A stretch of DNA of 64,000 nucleotides from Xylaria sp. FL1777 (lineage: Eukaryota > Ascomycota > Sordariomycetes > Xylariales > Xylariaceae), in the NCBI GenBank assembly GCA_022578965.1, contig MU400722.1:1-64000 (forward strand), written 5' to 3'. A program made the translations under genes and the position numbers. The notes under the pieces were generated by a model that worked only from the letters and a program-made list of their open reading frames with translations, made no database searches and had not been told where the DNA came from. Positions 13,521 to 25,520 of the stretch are shown in pieces; positions within the stretch are counted from its first letter, which is position 1, and every line of letters begins with the position of its first letter.

Positions 13521-13525
13521 ATAGC

Positions 13526-14900
13526 ATTATTTATAAAAAAGCAATTTATTAATTAAAGTATTAACTAATTATATAAATCTTTAAGCGTTTATAAAAACGC
13601 TAAAGCTTAATAAAAAGTAAGCTTATTAATATTTATTATTAGCTTTTTTTAATTTTATTATTAAATATTAAGCAAGCAAAAAAAACAAAGCTAATTTTTT
13701 TTTGCGCTGTTTTAATTATATAGCTATTTTGCTTAATAATATTAATATTTTTTTAACGTTAAAAAAAAAAGTTGTAGTAATATAATAAGTTAAAGTTTTT
13801 AATTTATATTTTAATGCTTAAGCTAAAGCTTTATATCTTAAAGCTATATTTGCTAAACAAGCTTTTTTTATTTAAGCAATTATATGTTTGCATACGTAAA
13901 TAACTATAGGATTAAAAAAATTAAAAAATTTAAAAGCTTTTAAAAAGCTAAAAAGTTTTATTTAAAAGGTTTAAAAAAAAAACCTTAAATATTATGCAAT
14001 TATAAAGCAATTAAAAGTAAAAAAGCCTATAAATTTTTAATAGTTAATAAAAAAATCTTTAGTTTGCTATAAAAACAAAATTTATATTTTTTTTAAAAAA
14101 GCTATATATTTTTAACTTATTAAGCTATATTATAATAATTTTTTAGCTAAACATTTTAGCTAAAGCTACACTTTAAAATTGCTATAACAAAAGTTTTATT
14201 AAAGCAATATAAAACTAAATATTAAAAAATATATATAAAGCTATATAATTTGCTTTTAAACTAAAGCAAAATACTACTAAAAATATAATAAACTTAATGC
14301 TTTATTAATACTTAATAAATTTATATAAAAGCTATTTATAAATTTTATTATAAGTTTACTAAAACCCTTTTATAAAAAAAAACTAATTAATGCTATTTTT
14401 ATTATTATAAATAAATTTATTAAGCTTATATATTTATTTTTAGTTAATATTACTATAATTTTAGTTAAGCTAACAGTTTTATTTTATTATAAAATTAAAT
14501 GCATTTATAATAGCTTAAAAAGCATTATTTTTAATAAAAGCTTTATTTTTACTAGCTAATTTTGGTTTAATTTATATTATTACTTAAAAGTTAAACAAAA
14601 GCTTTTTATAGCATTTTATTTTAAAACTAATAAACAAACAAAACAAATAAACTAAATAATTAAAAGTTATTTTAAATGTTTTATAAATAGCAAATAAACT
14701 AATTAGCTTTAATTTTTATTTTAAGCCTTTTTTGCTATAAATTTTGCTATTAATTTTATAACTAAACAATTATTTTTTAAAGCTTTATATAGTTATATAC
14801 TAGAATTTTGTTTGTTTATTAAAAACAACTTTACATTAAAAAAAATCCTAGCTATATAAAAACGTTTTAATAAGTTATAAACCATTAAAAACAAAATAAC
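13526..14900 (+). mobile_element. Resident Ty3/Gypsy element, 3' part (integrase), degraded
   Basis: On the plus strand from 14341 a frame reads N-F-I-I-S-L-L-K-P...A-I-F-I-I-I-N-K-F-I-K-L, matching the integrase core pattern DFITGLPK...VIVDRFTKL with D codons now AAT. Near 14522-14570 comes I-I-F-N-K-S-F-I-F-T-S (consensus ISDRG..FTS), and at about 14618-14660 the F-Y-F-K-T-N-K-Q-T-K block (HPQTDGQTE with E changed to K). Orientation and order (RT and RNase H at 4.4-5.77 kb, integrase here) indicate that this continues the element interrupted at 5772. The right end is uncertain. Confidence 0.7.
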
Positions 14901-17900
14901 AAAGCAATAATAAATTATAACTAATAAATATATAAAACACTAAGCTTAATAATACAGTGATATATACTTAGCTACTTTTTTTAAAGTTATAGGTTTAAGT
15001 TTTGCTTAGTTTATAGTTGCTTTGCTTTAAAGCAAAAGTTAGTTTGCTTTTAGCTTAGTTTAAACTATATGCTTGCTGCACTAAAAACATAAAAATTAAA
15101 AGTTAAATAACTAAGCTAAAAGTTTAAAAACTTTGCTTTTTTACTAGTGCAATAATATAAATAACTAACTTAATATATTAGCTATTATAAAAACAAGCAG
15201 CTTTAGCTTTTATTGTTAATGCTATATAAACATTAGTTTTTTTATATAATAAACAGCTTGTATTTTTAGCATAATTAAAACTTAAAGCTTATTGCTTAAC
15301 ACTAAGCAATTTATAAAAAATATAGCGCTATATAATGCTTAAAATCTACTTAATACTGTATTATTTATAGCTTATAAAACTTAAAGCTAGCAAAAAAGCG
15401 CCTTTACTACTAATTAACAAAAAACCCCTTTATTAGCGCGCTAATTTTTATACTTTTGCATTATAAAGCAAAAGTGCTGCTAATTTAGCATACAAAATTT
15501 AAAAGCGAAGTATTATATAAAAAAAGCAGCAAATTAATAAAATTTATAGTAAAACCGTTATATACTTTATATATATAAGTGGTTTTTGCCCTAAAAAAAG
15601 TTTTTACTTATATAAAGTTTTATTAAATAGCTACTAGTATAACTAATAAGCCGTTTGTTTAAATAATACAAATTATTATATAAAACACTATAATAATAAA
15701 CATAAATTTATAACCTTTAAAACTAAAAACCTAATAGTACTATTAATAAAAAATATTAAGTTTAAAAATAAAAAGTTAGCGCTTAAGTTTATTAAACCCT
15801 TTTAAATTCTTTTTATAGTTAATTTATAAGCATATTATATTAGTTTTTTAAAATAATATAGCTGCTTTTATCCTGTTTTTTTAATTTAATTGCTTAAACT
15901 TTAAAAAGCTAAACATAAATATAGTTTATTTATGTTAAACCTTGAAAATAAATTAAAAAAATAAAAGGTTAAAAATATAATAAGTAAAATAACTTATAAT
16001 AAAAAAAAATATTATTTTATTAAGTAAAAAAGCTAGCTAATTAAGTATAATTAATAAGTATTTATTATTAATATTATAGCTTTTAAAGCTATTAAGAACT
16101 TTAAAAAACATTTAAGTTATAAAAGAAAAACAAAGTTATTAAGCTAACAAAATAATATTAATTTATTATTAATTTAGCTATAAACTAAAGCTTAATTACG
16201 TTATATATACTAATTAATTATTTTTTTGTTTTTAATTATATAATAGAAATTATACTTATTGCTTTAAGTTTTAAAATATTTGTGCTTTACTAATAAGCTA
16301 TATATAAAAACGCTATAAATAAATTATAAAATCTTTATAAAAAGGCTTTAAACTATTAATTATTAAACTTTAAAATATTTATATATTAAAAAAAGCTAAT
16401 TAAGTATTTTTATTTATAACTATTAATAATAGTTAATATAGCTTAATGTATATTTTGTTTAAAAGAAATAAAGGCAGCTTTTTAAGCTATATATTTATAG
16501 TTTATAACTTGCACTTTAAGTGCAATAAAACAAGTATAACGCTAGTATTAAATATAGTTTTAATTATATTAAAAAACCTTATAAAATTAGTTTAAATAAA
16601 GCTACTTATAGTACTTATATAAAAAAGCTTAATAGTTTAGCAAGCTAAAGATTTATGCTTTATTACTAAATGCTTATATTTAGCATAATATTTTTATATT
16701 GCTAATTATTAGCTAAACTTTATATAAAATAAAAATAAAACAATTTATTTTTACGTTATTAATTTTATTAATTAATTAGAACTAAGCTTTATAAATTAAT
16801 AATAAACATAAAAAAGCCTTTAAAAAGCAAAACTGCATAGCTGCAAAGCTAATATAATAATTGTCCGAAGTTTTTTAAATAATAGCGCAATTTTTATTTT
16901 TAATAATCTTTCTATTTTTGTTTTTTTTAAAAACAAAAAAATTAATAAACTAGTTTAATAACTTTTAAATACATATTATATTAAAATATAATATAGCAAG
17001 CAGTTAATTTATTAATAAAACTAATTTAAAATAAATATAAATTAACTTATAAGCTTATATAAAGTATAGCTATTTATATAACTTATATAAGCTATTATTT
17101 CTAAATTTTTGAATTTGTATATTATATTTAAAAGCAAGCTATTCTTTAGCTAAAATGCCTTTTTAAAACGCTTAAAATAAAGCTAATATACTAATAAACT
17201 ACTTAGAATTATCGCTTTTTTAATAGTTTTATATTTTTTGTTTTTAGCTTTAATAGTTTGCTTGCAAAGTTTATAAACAAAAGTTATTTTAAAAATAAGC
17301 TAACGTTTAGCTAGCATAAAAACTTTAAGATTTGCATTAAAATCAAACTTATTTTTTGCATTATTTATATTAAAATTACGCAAAGTAGCATTTAAATCTT
17401 TATTTAGATTTATAAGGTTTAAATTATTTTTATTTTTATTTTTATTTTTTTTTTAACTAGTAAAAAGCTTAATAATATTTAAATCTTTATTAAAATTAAA
17501 GCTGTTTTAAAAAAAAAGCAAACTGCTAAAATTTTTATTTTTATTATTGTTTTTATTATTAAAGCTATTAAACTTCTTATAAAAAAGTTTATTAAAGTTT
17601 TGTTTTATAGTAAAATTGAACTTATTTCTAAATAAATTTAAGCGTAAATTAAGTTATAATAATTTTTTGTGTTTACGTTTATAACTATAGCTTTAATTAT
17701 AATTGCGTTTATATATATTACTTTTAACTACTACAAATTTAAGCAGCATAATTATATTATAAATAATAATTAAAAAAAAGGCAGAAAAAATATAAAATAA
17801 GTAAAAGACTAGCAGTAATAAAATGTATAGCTAAAACTAAATAATTAGCAGTAGCTAAAAAAAGAAAAAAAAAAGAAAGAAAAAAAAAAAACATATAGCA

Positions 17901-17970
17901 ATAAAAATATAAACATAAGATTTGCTTTAAATATAATATAAAACAAACATAACTTAATATATAAATATAG
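14900..17970. other. AT-rich RIP-degraded DNA, unclassified
   Basis: About 3 kb of extremely AT-rich sequence with stops in every frame. A few short GC-bearing remnants are visible near 15410-15460 and 15590-15610, and poly-T/poly-A purine-pyrimidine strand switches near 17400-17530 and 17850-17890. I could not recognise a reverse transcriptase, transposase or LTR boundary. It probably contains the 3' end of the resident Gypsy element and other decayed repeats. No gene is supported. Confidence 0.6.
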
Positions 17971-18464
17971 TGTTATAAAATTAGCACAGGGGTGGCCTTT
18001 AAAGCGGCTTAATGCTTTTATATATATTGTGCACTTTTTTTTTTGCTAGCTAAAGCCGAGGTTACATAACAACTTACCTAGCTTACTAAGCTTACGGTAA
18101 TCTAAGGCTTACTAGGCTTACGGTGATCTAAGGCTTACTAGGCTTACAGTAATTTAGTGCTTATTAAACTTGCAGTAATTTAAAGAAGGTTATTACTTTT
18201 TCTATTTTTCTTTTGTTTATATAATTATGCACTTTTTGTATTTAGTTATTTATTTAGTTCTAGTTTTTTAGCTATTAATTTTTTATAACTGCTAAGCATT
18301 AATATACTTATTATTTTTAATTCTTTAAGACTTTTATTAATGCATAGTAGTAAAAGTACCCTAAAAACTTCTTTAACAAACTACTATTAAGGATCTTATT
18401 ATTACCTACAAATCAAAACCCCAAAAGCAAACCTGTTATATTAATGTATAACAGGTCTGTTATA
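17971..18464 (+). repeat. Solo LTR D
   Basis: 494 bp, the same length as the LTRs of the complete element, starting TGTTATAAAAT and ending GTCTGTTATA, with the same AGCTTACTAGGCTTACGGT tandem units inside. It is less RIP-mutated than the others (GGGGTGGCC is still intact near 17985). It is flanked by TATAG (17966-17970) and TATAA (18465-18469), a 5-bp target duplication differing by one transition. No internal region is attached, so it is a solo LTR left by recombination. Confidence 0.82.
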
Positions 18465-19529
18465 TATAAGCATAAATATATAAATACTTTAATTATTATA
18501 CTATATAGGCATTTTATTTAATATATTATATTTATGCTTAATTATTTTATATTATTTTATTTCACTATTTATATTTAAGATTAATTACTTTAATTAATTT
18601 TATTTATATATAGGTTAAAAATAACCTGCTTAAAAAAAAAGAATAATTGTTATAATTAAGCTACTTAAGTACTTTAATATATATTATAAGTTATATATAT
18701 ATATAAGATATTTTTTTTATATTTATTTTATGAGAGTTTTTTTTCTTTTTTAAGCTTTAGTTTTATTAAATACTTACTATAAAACTAAAGATATATTAAC
18801 TATTATATTTAACCTTTAATGCTTTATACTTCTTATAATAGTTTAGCTAATTGCTTAAAATAAAAAAAGCTTAAAGCAATTTATATTATATATATTATTA
18901 AAACTAATAACTTTAAAAAATTGTTTTTATATTTTTATATAATATAAAAATGTTTATATAAAGCTAATTAAGCAATTAAGTTCTTTATTATTTTATTTTA
19001 TAACATATAAAATTTTTTGCTTATTAAAAAGCTTAATAAAAGCTATAGTTAAATTATAGCTATTTAGCTTTATTTAGTTAATATAGTTTTAAATATTATA
19101 TATGTTTTTTTAAGTAAAAATAAACTTATTATATTGCTTTTTAATTATACTTTAAATATTTTGCGCTTAAATTTTTATATAATAATTTATTACTTTAACT
19201 GTTTTTTTTATTAGCTTAATAAGCTTTTAATATAAAAAATATGCAAATAAATTAAAACTTAAGCTATAATTATATTTATAATGCTTTATATTACTAAAAA
19301 AACATAATAATTATATGCTTTTTTTTTAAGCTTTTATAATTATAAACTATTTATAATTTAATTTTTATAATTTTTGTTTATAAATTTTATTACTTTAAGG
19401 TTTTTTAGGCTTACTATATTTATTATATTAAATAAAAAAGCATATTTTTTGTTTTTTATATAAATAGCTATTTTTTTTAATTAAACTAAAGCTATTAAAT
19501 TTAGCAAAGTTATTAATATATTAAAATAA
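18465..19529. other. AT-rich RIP-degraded spacer
   Basis: About 1.06 kb between two solo LTRs, extremely AT-rich with no usable reading frame. I see no recognisable domain, tRNA or structured repeat in it. Confidence 0.6.
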
Positions 19530-20038
19530 TGTTATAAAATTAGCACTAAGGTAGCTTTTAAAGTAATTTAGCCTTTAAAGCAGCTTAATGCTTTTATATA
19601 TACTTCGGAGATTTTATGTTAACTAAGGGTAAATTACGTAATAACTTACTTAGCTTACTAGGCTTATAGTAATTTAAGGCTTATTAAGCTTATAGTGATT
19701 TAAGGCTTATTAAACTTACGGTAATTTAGTGCTTACTAAATTTACAATAATTTAAAGGAAAAGTTTTTATTTTTTTTACTTTTTTATTGTTTATATAATT
19801 ATGCATTTTTTGTATTTAGTTATTTATTTAGTTTTAGCTCTTTAGCTATTAACTTTTTATAACCACTAAGCACTAATATATTTATTACTTTTAATTTCTT
19901 AAGACCTTTATTAATGCATAGTAGTAAAAATACCTTAAAAACCTCTTTAATAAACCACTACTAAGGATTTTATTATTATTTATAAATTAAGACCCTAAGG
20001 GTAAACCTGTTATATTAATATATAATAGGTTTATTACA
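19530..20038 (+). repeat. Solo LTR E
   Basis: About 509 bp, starting TGTTATAAAAT and ending GGTTTATTACA. It is the only copy that keeps the canonical terminal CA. Perfect 5-bp flanking duplication AATAA (19525-19529 and 20039-20043). It carries a small partial duplication near its start (a 'CTTTAAAG(C/T)' segment occurs twice), which accounts for the extra length. Solo LTR of the same chromovirus family. Confidence 0.8.
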
Positions 20039-21250
20039 AATAATAAATTATTACTAAAAAATAGTTTGCTTAATATAAATAAATTTAAAATAGATTTTAG
20101 TAAAAAAAATAATTTTAGTAAGCTTAGCAATAAAAAGTCTTAAAAAAAGCAAGATATTTTAATTAAAAACAATTATTAAAACAAAAACACTAGCTAATTT
20201 TAAAAGAAAATATGCTTATAAAATAACCTTTTAAACAAGCAAAATAACATTAACTAAAAAAAACTTAATATTAATTATATATTATTAAAAAGTAAATATA
20301 AAAGTAATAATTTATATTTGTTTAAATAAAATAATAAAAAGTTAAATTATTTATGCTATTTTTATATTTATTTATATAATTAAAGTAATTAAGTAATAAG
20401 TTAACAATTTTAATTAATTATGCTATAAATAATACTAAAAGCAGTTTTAAATTTAGCTTAGCTAGCAATTAAAAAGCTTAAGCTTAAAAAAAATTAAAAT
20501 AGTTAAACTAGTTTAAAAAAAGAATTAAAGTTAGCTTTTAATTTAAAAATTAGCGTTTATATAAACTAAAAAAAACTAGTATTATTAATGTTAGTTTAAT
20601 TTAAGTAAATTATGTTATTACTTTATATTTTTTATAATAATTTATAAAAGCTTTATGTTTTATAAAAGCAAAAAATAGTTAAAAAAGTTTAAAAATAAGC
20701 AGCAAAAATATTTTTAAAAGCATTAGTATTACTAGCGCTATAAAAAGCAAATATATTAAAACAACTATTATTAATAAAAGTAAACAAGCTTAAAAAAAAT
20801 TATTATTACTAAAAAAATATAAGCAATATAATTAAGCTAAAAAGTTAAAAATTATATTTTTATAAAAGTAGCTTAATAACTTTATAATATAGTTAGTTTA
20901 TTAACGTTTTTAATAATAATAAAAATTATTAAAAATAAAAACATAAACATAGCTTTAGTTAAATTATAAAGCTATTATAACATGTAATAAAACATTAAAC
21001 GTTAAAGTTTCTTTAATAATATAGCAAATATAATATAATAATATAATAGCTATATAAATTAGCATAAAAAGGCAGTACTTAGGTTTACTAACAATTTTTT
21101 TTTAAGCTAATAAAAACCCAAGAAAAATCATGCCTATGTAAGGTCATGCCTATGTAGCAATTCTTTATGCTTATGTAGCAATTGCCTTATTTTATTATAT
21201 AATTAAAATTAGTAAAGATTTATTTATGCTAGCTTTTTATCTTTAAGGGT
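20039..21250. other. AT-rich segment up to the isochore border
   Basis: Extremely AT-rich, degraded sequence without recognisable coding motifs. Near 21125-21185 there is a short tandem array of 'CATGCCTATGTA(A/G)' units. Composition switches to normal gene-space GC within about 50 bp around 21,245-21,270. Confidence 0.6.
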
Positions 21251-21345
21251 TAGTTAAGTAAAGCTGCCCTTTCTGAACTCCGCCATTAATCCTCATTAAC
21301 GCTTTATCCACTTGCCTATTCCTATTGCCAACCCAATTAGTCTAG

Positions 21346-21837
21346 ATGTTGTCCGAACTAACTGCAGAACAAGTCATCAAGGCTTTGCATTTGGCACCGC
21401 ACCCGGAAAAGGGATTCTACATCGAGACATTCCGAGATTCTTCGAAAGGTCCCTCGAACCGCCCCCACAGCACCTGCATCTACTACCTCCTACAAGGCGA
21501 GTCTGGCCCCTCGTACTGGCACCGTGTGCTTGATGCCGTCGAGGTCTGGCATCATTACTCCGGGGCTCCGTTGCAGCTATCGCTTGCTTGGGACGACAGC
21601 TCCGCCGTCAGGGATGTGGTGCTAGGCAAAGATTTGTTGACTGGGCAACGTCCACAGGTCATCGTGCAGAGGGGTCAGTGGCAGCGTGCGGAGAGTCTGG
21701 GCGACTGGACCCTTGTGGGATGTTCGGTTTCGCCGGCATTTGTATTTGAGAGCTTCGAGATGGCTTCTGAGGGGTGGGAGCCTAATGCCGCTAAGGGCGA
21801 GGGTGAGAGGAGTGAGAGGAAGGGAGTTAAATGCTAG
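21346..21837 (+). CDS. Cupin_5 (DUF985) family protein
   Basis: Single-exon gene of 163 codons. The sequence follows the DUF985/Cupin_5 pattern along its whole length: an N-terminal helix with L-x-P-H-P-E-K-G-F-Y (residues about 16-25), S-T-C-I-Y-Y-L-L-Q-G (about 42-51), the cupin metal-site region S-Y-W-H-R...E-V-W-H-H-Y-S-G (about 55-73), L-G-K-D-L-L-T-G-Q-R-P-Q-V-I-V (about 92-106), and the C-terminal strand L-V-G-C-S-V-S-P-A-F-V-F-E-S-F (about 122-136). The family adopts a beta-barrel cupin fold; its substrate is not established, though distant relatives act as sugar epimerase-like or small-molecule enzymes. The ATG at 21346 leaves the usual family length. The last 20 residues are charged and variable. 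The gene starts only about 100 bp from the AT-rich isochore, so it has little normal promoter DNA, but the frame shows no sign of RIP damage. Confidence 0.88.
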   Translation: MLSELTAEQVIKALHLAPHPEKGFYIETFRDSSKGPSNRPHSTCIYYLLQGESGPSYWHRVLDAVEVWHHYSGAPLQLSLAWDDSSAVRDVVLGKDLLTGQRPQVIVQRGQWQRAESLGDWTLVGCSVSPAFVFESFEMASEGWEPNAAKGEGERSERKGVKC

Positions 21838-22969
21838 ATTGATCTATCAATCCCTTAATCCTTTGCTGCCACCAACGACCCCGTATCTATCTACACAAAG
21901 GTGCCATCTCTAGTATGCGACTACTATGTACTCTTCTCACAGCATCAATAGCCACTCCTCATGGAACAATATCATTTCGTTATCCAAGCCAATACTTGAC
22001 TTGGATACAGTTGCATCCTGTTTAAACCCGCTTAGGGGACATCCATTTGGGCAAGTATTCATTTATTCAAAATTTTTCTTCATGACATGATTGGCACAAT
22101 TGCGGATAACTAATAAATGAAAGGCACCTAAGGGGCCCAAAGCACTAGATGAGTAGCTACGAATTTTTTCATCTTCTTCTAAGTTACTCCCCTAGTATGT
22201 TAAGCAATAACTGTAGACCGCATGCTCATTACTCGACATCCAAAGTCCTGAAAACAAGCTCAACAGGAGGTCAAGTGGCAATGGCAAACAATAATAAATC
22301 CACCCTGTCAAGAATAGTCCCGAGGGGTCCGCCGGTGTTCAAAGAGAAATACGCTAGTGTACCTACGTACCGACTGACCGGAATATAGGTCAGCGTCAAG
22401 AGCAGGCATTCATAAAGCCGGTGGTGTCTGCAACTATCCAAGCGCCCCGACGACCGAAGAGCCTGAAGAAATTATCGAGGTTAGCAGCTTATTCTGGGCC
22501 GATGCAAGTATGCAGCTCTCGCATAGCTGGACCTCTCCAGAGCGTGTACATGACACGAAATCAGACAAAGTATACTGGCAAGTAACAGGCTGCTAGAGCC
22601 CGAACAGTCGAAATTTTCTTCATGGCCGATTCGGTTGGGAAAAGAAGACAATTTGTATGGATGTCATCCTGAAAGAGGGAGGTGATGATAATTGTAGAGA
22701 CAGAGAAGACTGAGAAACTCACCATGTATTCAAACCATGTGTCCAACCCAGTAAGTGGAAAGCGCAGAGCTAAGCCATACCGTGCAAACCAGCCAGCCAC
22801 TCAACCTATTCATGAATCTTCACCGCGGTGATGGAGGGTGAAGTTTGAAAAAGAGTTCAAGAAAAGGCAGATGGTCAAAATTTATAGAGGGGAAAGCAGA
22901 GCCTCGCGAAGAGAAAAATTTCACTGGGGTCGCATAGACGGTGCGAGCGGATAAACTGTGGGGATGGGT
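21838..22969. other. Intergenic region downstream of the cupin gene
   Basis: Normal-composition DNA with only short, unconserved open frames (for example 22149-22388 plus and 22561-22800 minus), neither of which resembles a known protein. I see no RNA gene. Confidence 0.5.
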
Positions 22970-23286
22970 ATTAGTACCTAGGTACGAAGGTCGCGGCAAA
23001 AAGTTCTAATCATCGCTAAGCTAATAAACGGTGCAAAACTTTTAGCGTTTTTTGAACGCGTAGATTATCTACCAAGTGTAAGCGGCCCGTACCAAGTGCC
23101 AAACTCTTTTTACGGACCGCTAGCAACTGCTACCGACTGCCACAAATTGCCAACCGAACTGCCCATTCAATCGACGCTCTGGCTGGCACTTGCCCAAGCC
23201 GTATGGAGCCCAAGCTATACACACTATGTGGAGTTGCCAAGGATGATTAGAACTTTTTGCCGCGACCTTCGTACCTAGGGGCTAAT
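22970..23286. mobile_element. MITE-like element 1 (45-bp terminal inverted repeats)
   Basis: The 45 bases at 22970-23014 are repeated in inverse orientation at 23242-23286 with two mismatches. The arms share CCTAGGTACGAAGGTCGCGG and continue through CAAAAAGTTCTAATCATC. The 317-bp unit has no coding capacity. I could not define a target-site duplication with confidence. Interpreted as a non-autonomous DNA transposon or fold-back element. Confidence 0.75.
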
Positions 23287-25520
23287 GCTCTTCGAGGCGG
23301 TGGCTTAGTAGTATTCCTACCTACCTAGGTACTTAAGTAGAAGGTATTTTAGTATGTACTTAAAGACAGGAACCTGCGCGATACATACCGAACGCGCGGG
23401 CCTATACCACAGCGGCCACGTACAGTAAGTACCTATCGAGATAGAACGAAGCTGTAGAAATTGTGTGGTTACCTAACCTTTGCTCTAACAAGAAACCCAA
23501 AACATTCTTGTGCCGCCAAGGCAAGAATACATGTAATCGTCTAACTTCCGCTAAGTGTGCTCAAATTGGTTTAGCTTCTTGCCAAAAGGTAAGGGACGGC
23601 TTCTTCTGACATTCTTTGAATTCTTGCTACCTCGAATATTCAAGTAAGTACCTACCTAGGTATATAATAAGGTAGATATATGCATATACAGGCTACATAA
23701 GCGGGCTACTATACCATGCCTTACATATAAGTACTTAAGTAGGTATATAAATTTAGTAAATACCTACCTATGTAAAATGTAGGAGGGAAGTAAGTACCTA
23801 ACGTACCCTACCTAGGTATGTATTACCTAAATATCAATGTATGTATTTATATAGGGAATGCAATTATGAGTAATACCTACCTGGATACATACACATGTAT
23901 GTATCATTGATGTTTGCCGCAAGATAAAAGTGGTCCTCAATCAGACTAGCCTCAGGCTAAACCTTGAAGTCGGCAGCATACATGTGCAACTATGCACGTA
24001 CGCAGTAGGTAGGTAGGTACTTCAGTAGGTAATAGGACATCGGTACCTACCTAGGTGTCTGGTCAGGTTACCCAAGTCCACCACACCTTTTCTGTGCAGG
24101 CAGCCCTGCCCCCAACCCCCAACCCACCCATTAGTGTGCTCCGGCTGCCCATCACATCACTCACCCACGTTTCTGTCACTTTCTTCTCTAGGCTGGTCTG
24201 GTCTTGTCCTGCCCGTCTGCCCGTCTGCCTGTCCGTCTTGTCTGATTAATCACGCCCGCCCTTCTTTGCCTATCCATATCCATCATATCCACATTTGTCC
24301 TGCACCCATCTCCCCATCCCTCCCTCCCAGCGCCATCCCAGGGCTTGACACCCGCCCGACCGTCCGATCGTCTCTGCAAGCCGCCGCCGCCGCCGCCGCC
24401 GTCGCTTGCTGTTCCCGCTACCACCGTCACTACTCGCTCGACTCCCGCGCGCGTGCCCTCCCGCCATCTGCTCGGCCGCACCCATCCATCCATCTGCAGC
24501 TTATTCCGACGACTCGCCTTCGTATCGACAAACCCTCTGACTAACGGCTCCAGCCGCTGCCGCTGCTCCTGGCTCCTGTGCACAACCACTACGCGGACCA
24601 CCGCCCGCCTAGCAATCCCCATCGTCGTCTACGAGAATTGCCTGCGACTCGGCCATCACTGCCCCAGCCTCGACTCTTGCTCCTGCTGCTACCCGATACC
24701 TCCTCTCTCCAGCGCGACAGCGCACCACGAGACTGTCTCCAGCAACCCTCGTCCGCCAGTCATTCTTAGCCACAGCTACACACTACCCACCTGCCAGCAC
24801 CAACAGACACACGCACGGCATTGTCTTGTCGTCGCCGTGTTGGTTCTGGTCCATTGGCCGTCCAACGGGCCCAGTAGCCTCGCGTACGCGCACAACTATC
24901 GCTCATCTATTACACTGCACTTTTGTCCCTTTCTCTTCCGCTTCTGTCATGTGCTACTGCATCATCCGGAGCTGGTGACGACAACGACAACGACAACGAC
25001 GAAGACGACGACGACGCTGCTCCATCTATCCCTGTCTCATTTCTTTGCTTCTCTGCATGTCTCCCTTATTGTATCGAGTATTGTCGCTCAAAGTGGAACC
25101 GCTCGGTCGACCGTAGCAGCATCCCTTCTTGCAGTACTCGCGCGCCTTATCGCCGCTCGTTTGTCTATCGGTTAGATAGATCAGACCCTCCCCTTGTCCT
25201 GGCGGTCGATCCACGACGCACTTGGCCACATTGTCCCTTCAGTCTATCGTGACGTCGCCTCACTGGATAGCAGATCCCCTCTTACCGCGTTCTATACTGC
25301 TAGTCACACCCTCCTAGGCTCTGTCGCGACCTATTTTGCGCTACTTTTCTTCCTTCTGGCTGTGATACGTTGATCCACGGAGTTACGACGCGCGCGTACC
25401 AATCCGTCTTCCGATAGTCTGTAGCGCGCTACGCCCCTGACCGCCAGTCCTTACGCGCATGATACATCGCAAACAGCGTGACGTCGATATCCACGCCGTG
25501 GGTAATCGACAATATTAGAC
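23287..25520. other. Intergenic region and long leader upstream of ptaB
   Basis: The first part (to about 24060) is rich in the dispersed ACCTACCTAGGTA motif. From about 24060 the plus strand becomes C/T-rich with scattered short ATG frames and a (GAC/AAC)n tract at about 24975-25020. Overlapping open frames here (for example 24345-25175) are low-complexity P/S/T/R text without conserved domains, so I read the stretch as promoter and long 5' leader, possibly with upstream ORFs, and not as a protein gene. Confidence 0.55.

Noticed and set aside
1..21240. Mitochondrial or plasmid DNA inserted into the chromosome
   Set aside because: AT content alone suggested this, but I see no mitochondrial genes or tRNAs, while LTRs with target duplications and Gypsy motifs explain the block.
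24345..25175. 276-codon plus-strand frame upstream of ptaB
   Set aside because: Low-complexity P/S/T/R composition, overlapping frames in the same stretch, and no domain. Better explained by a C/T-rich leader.
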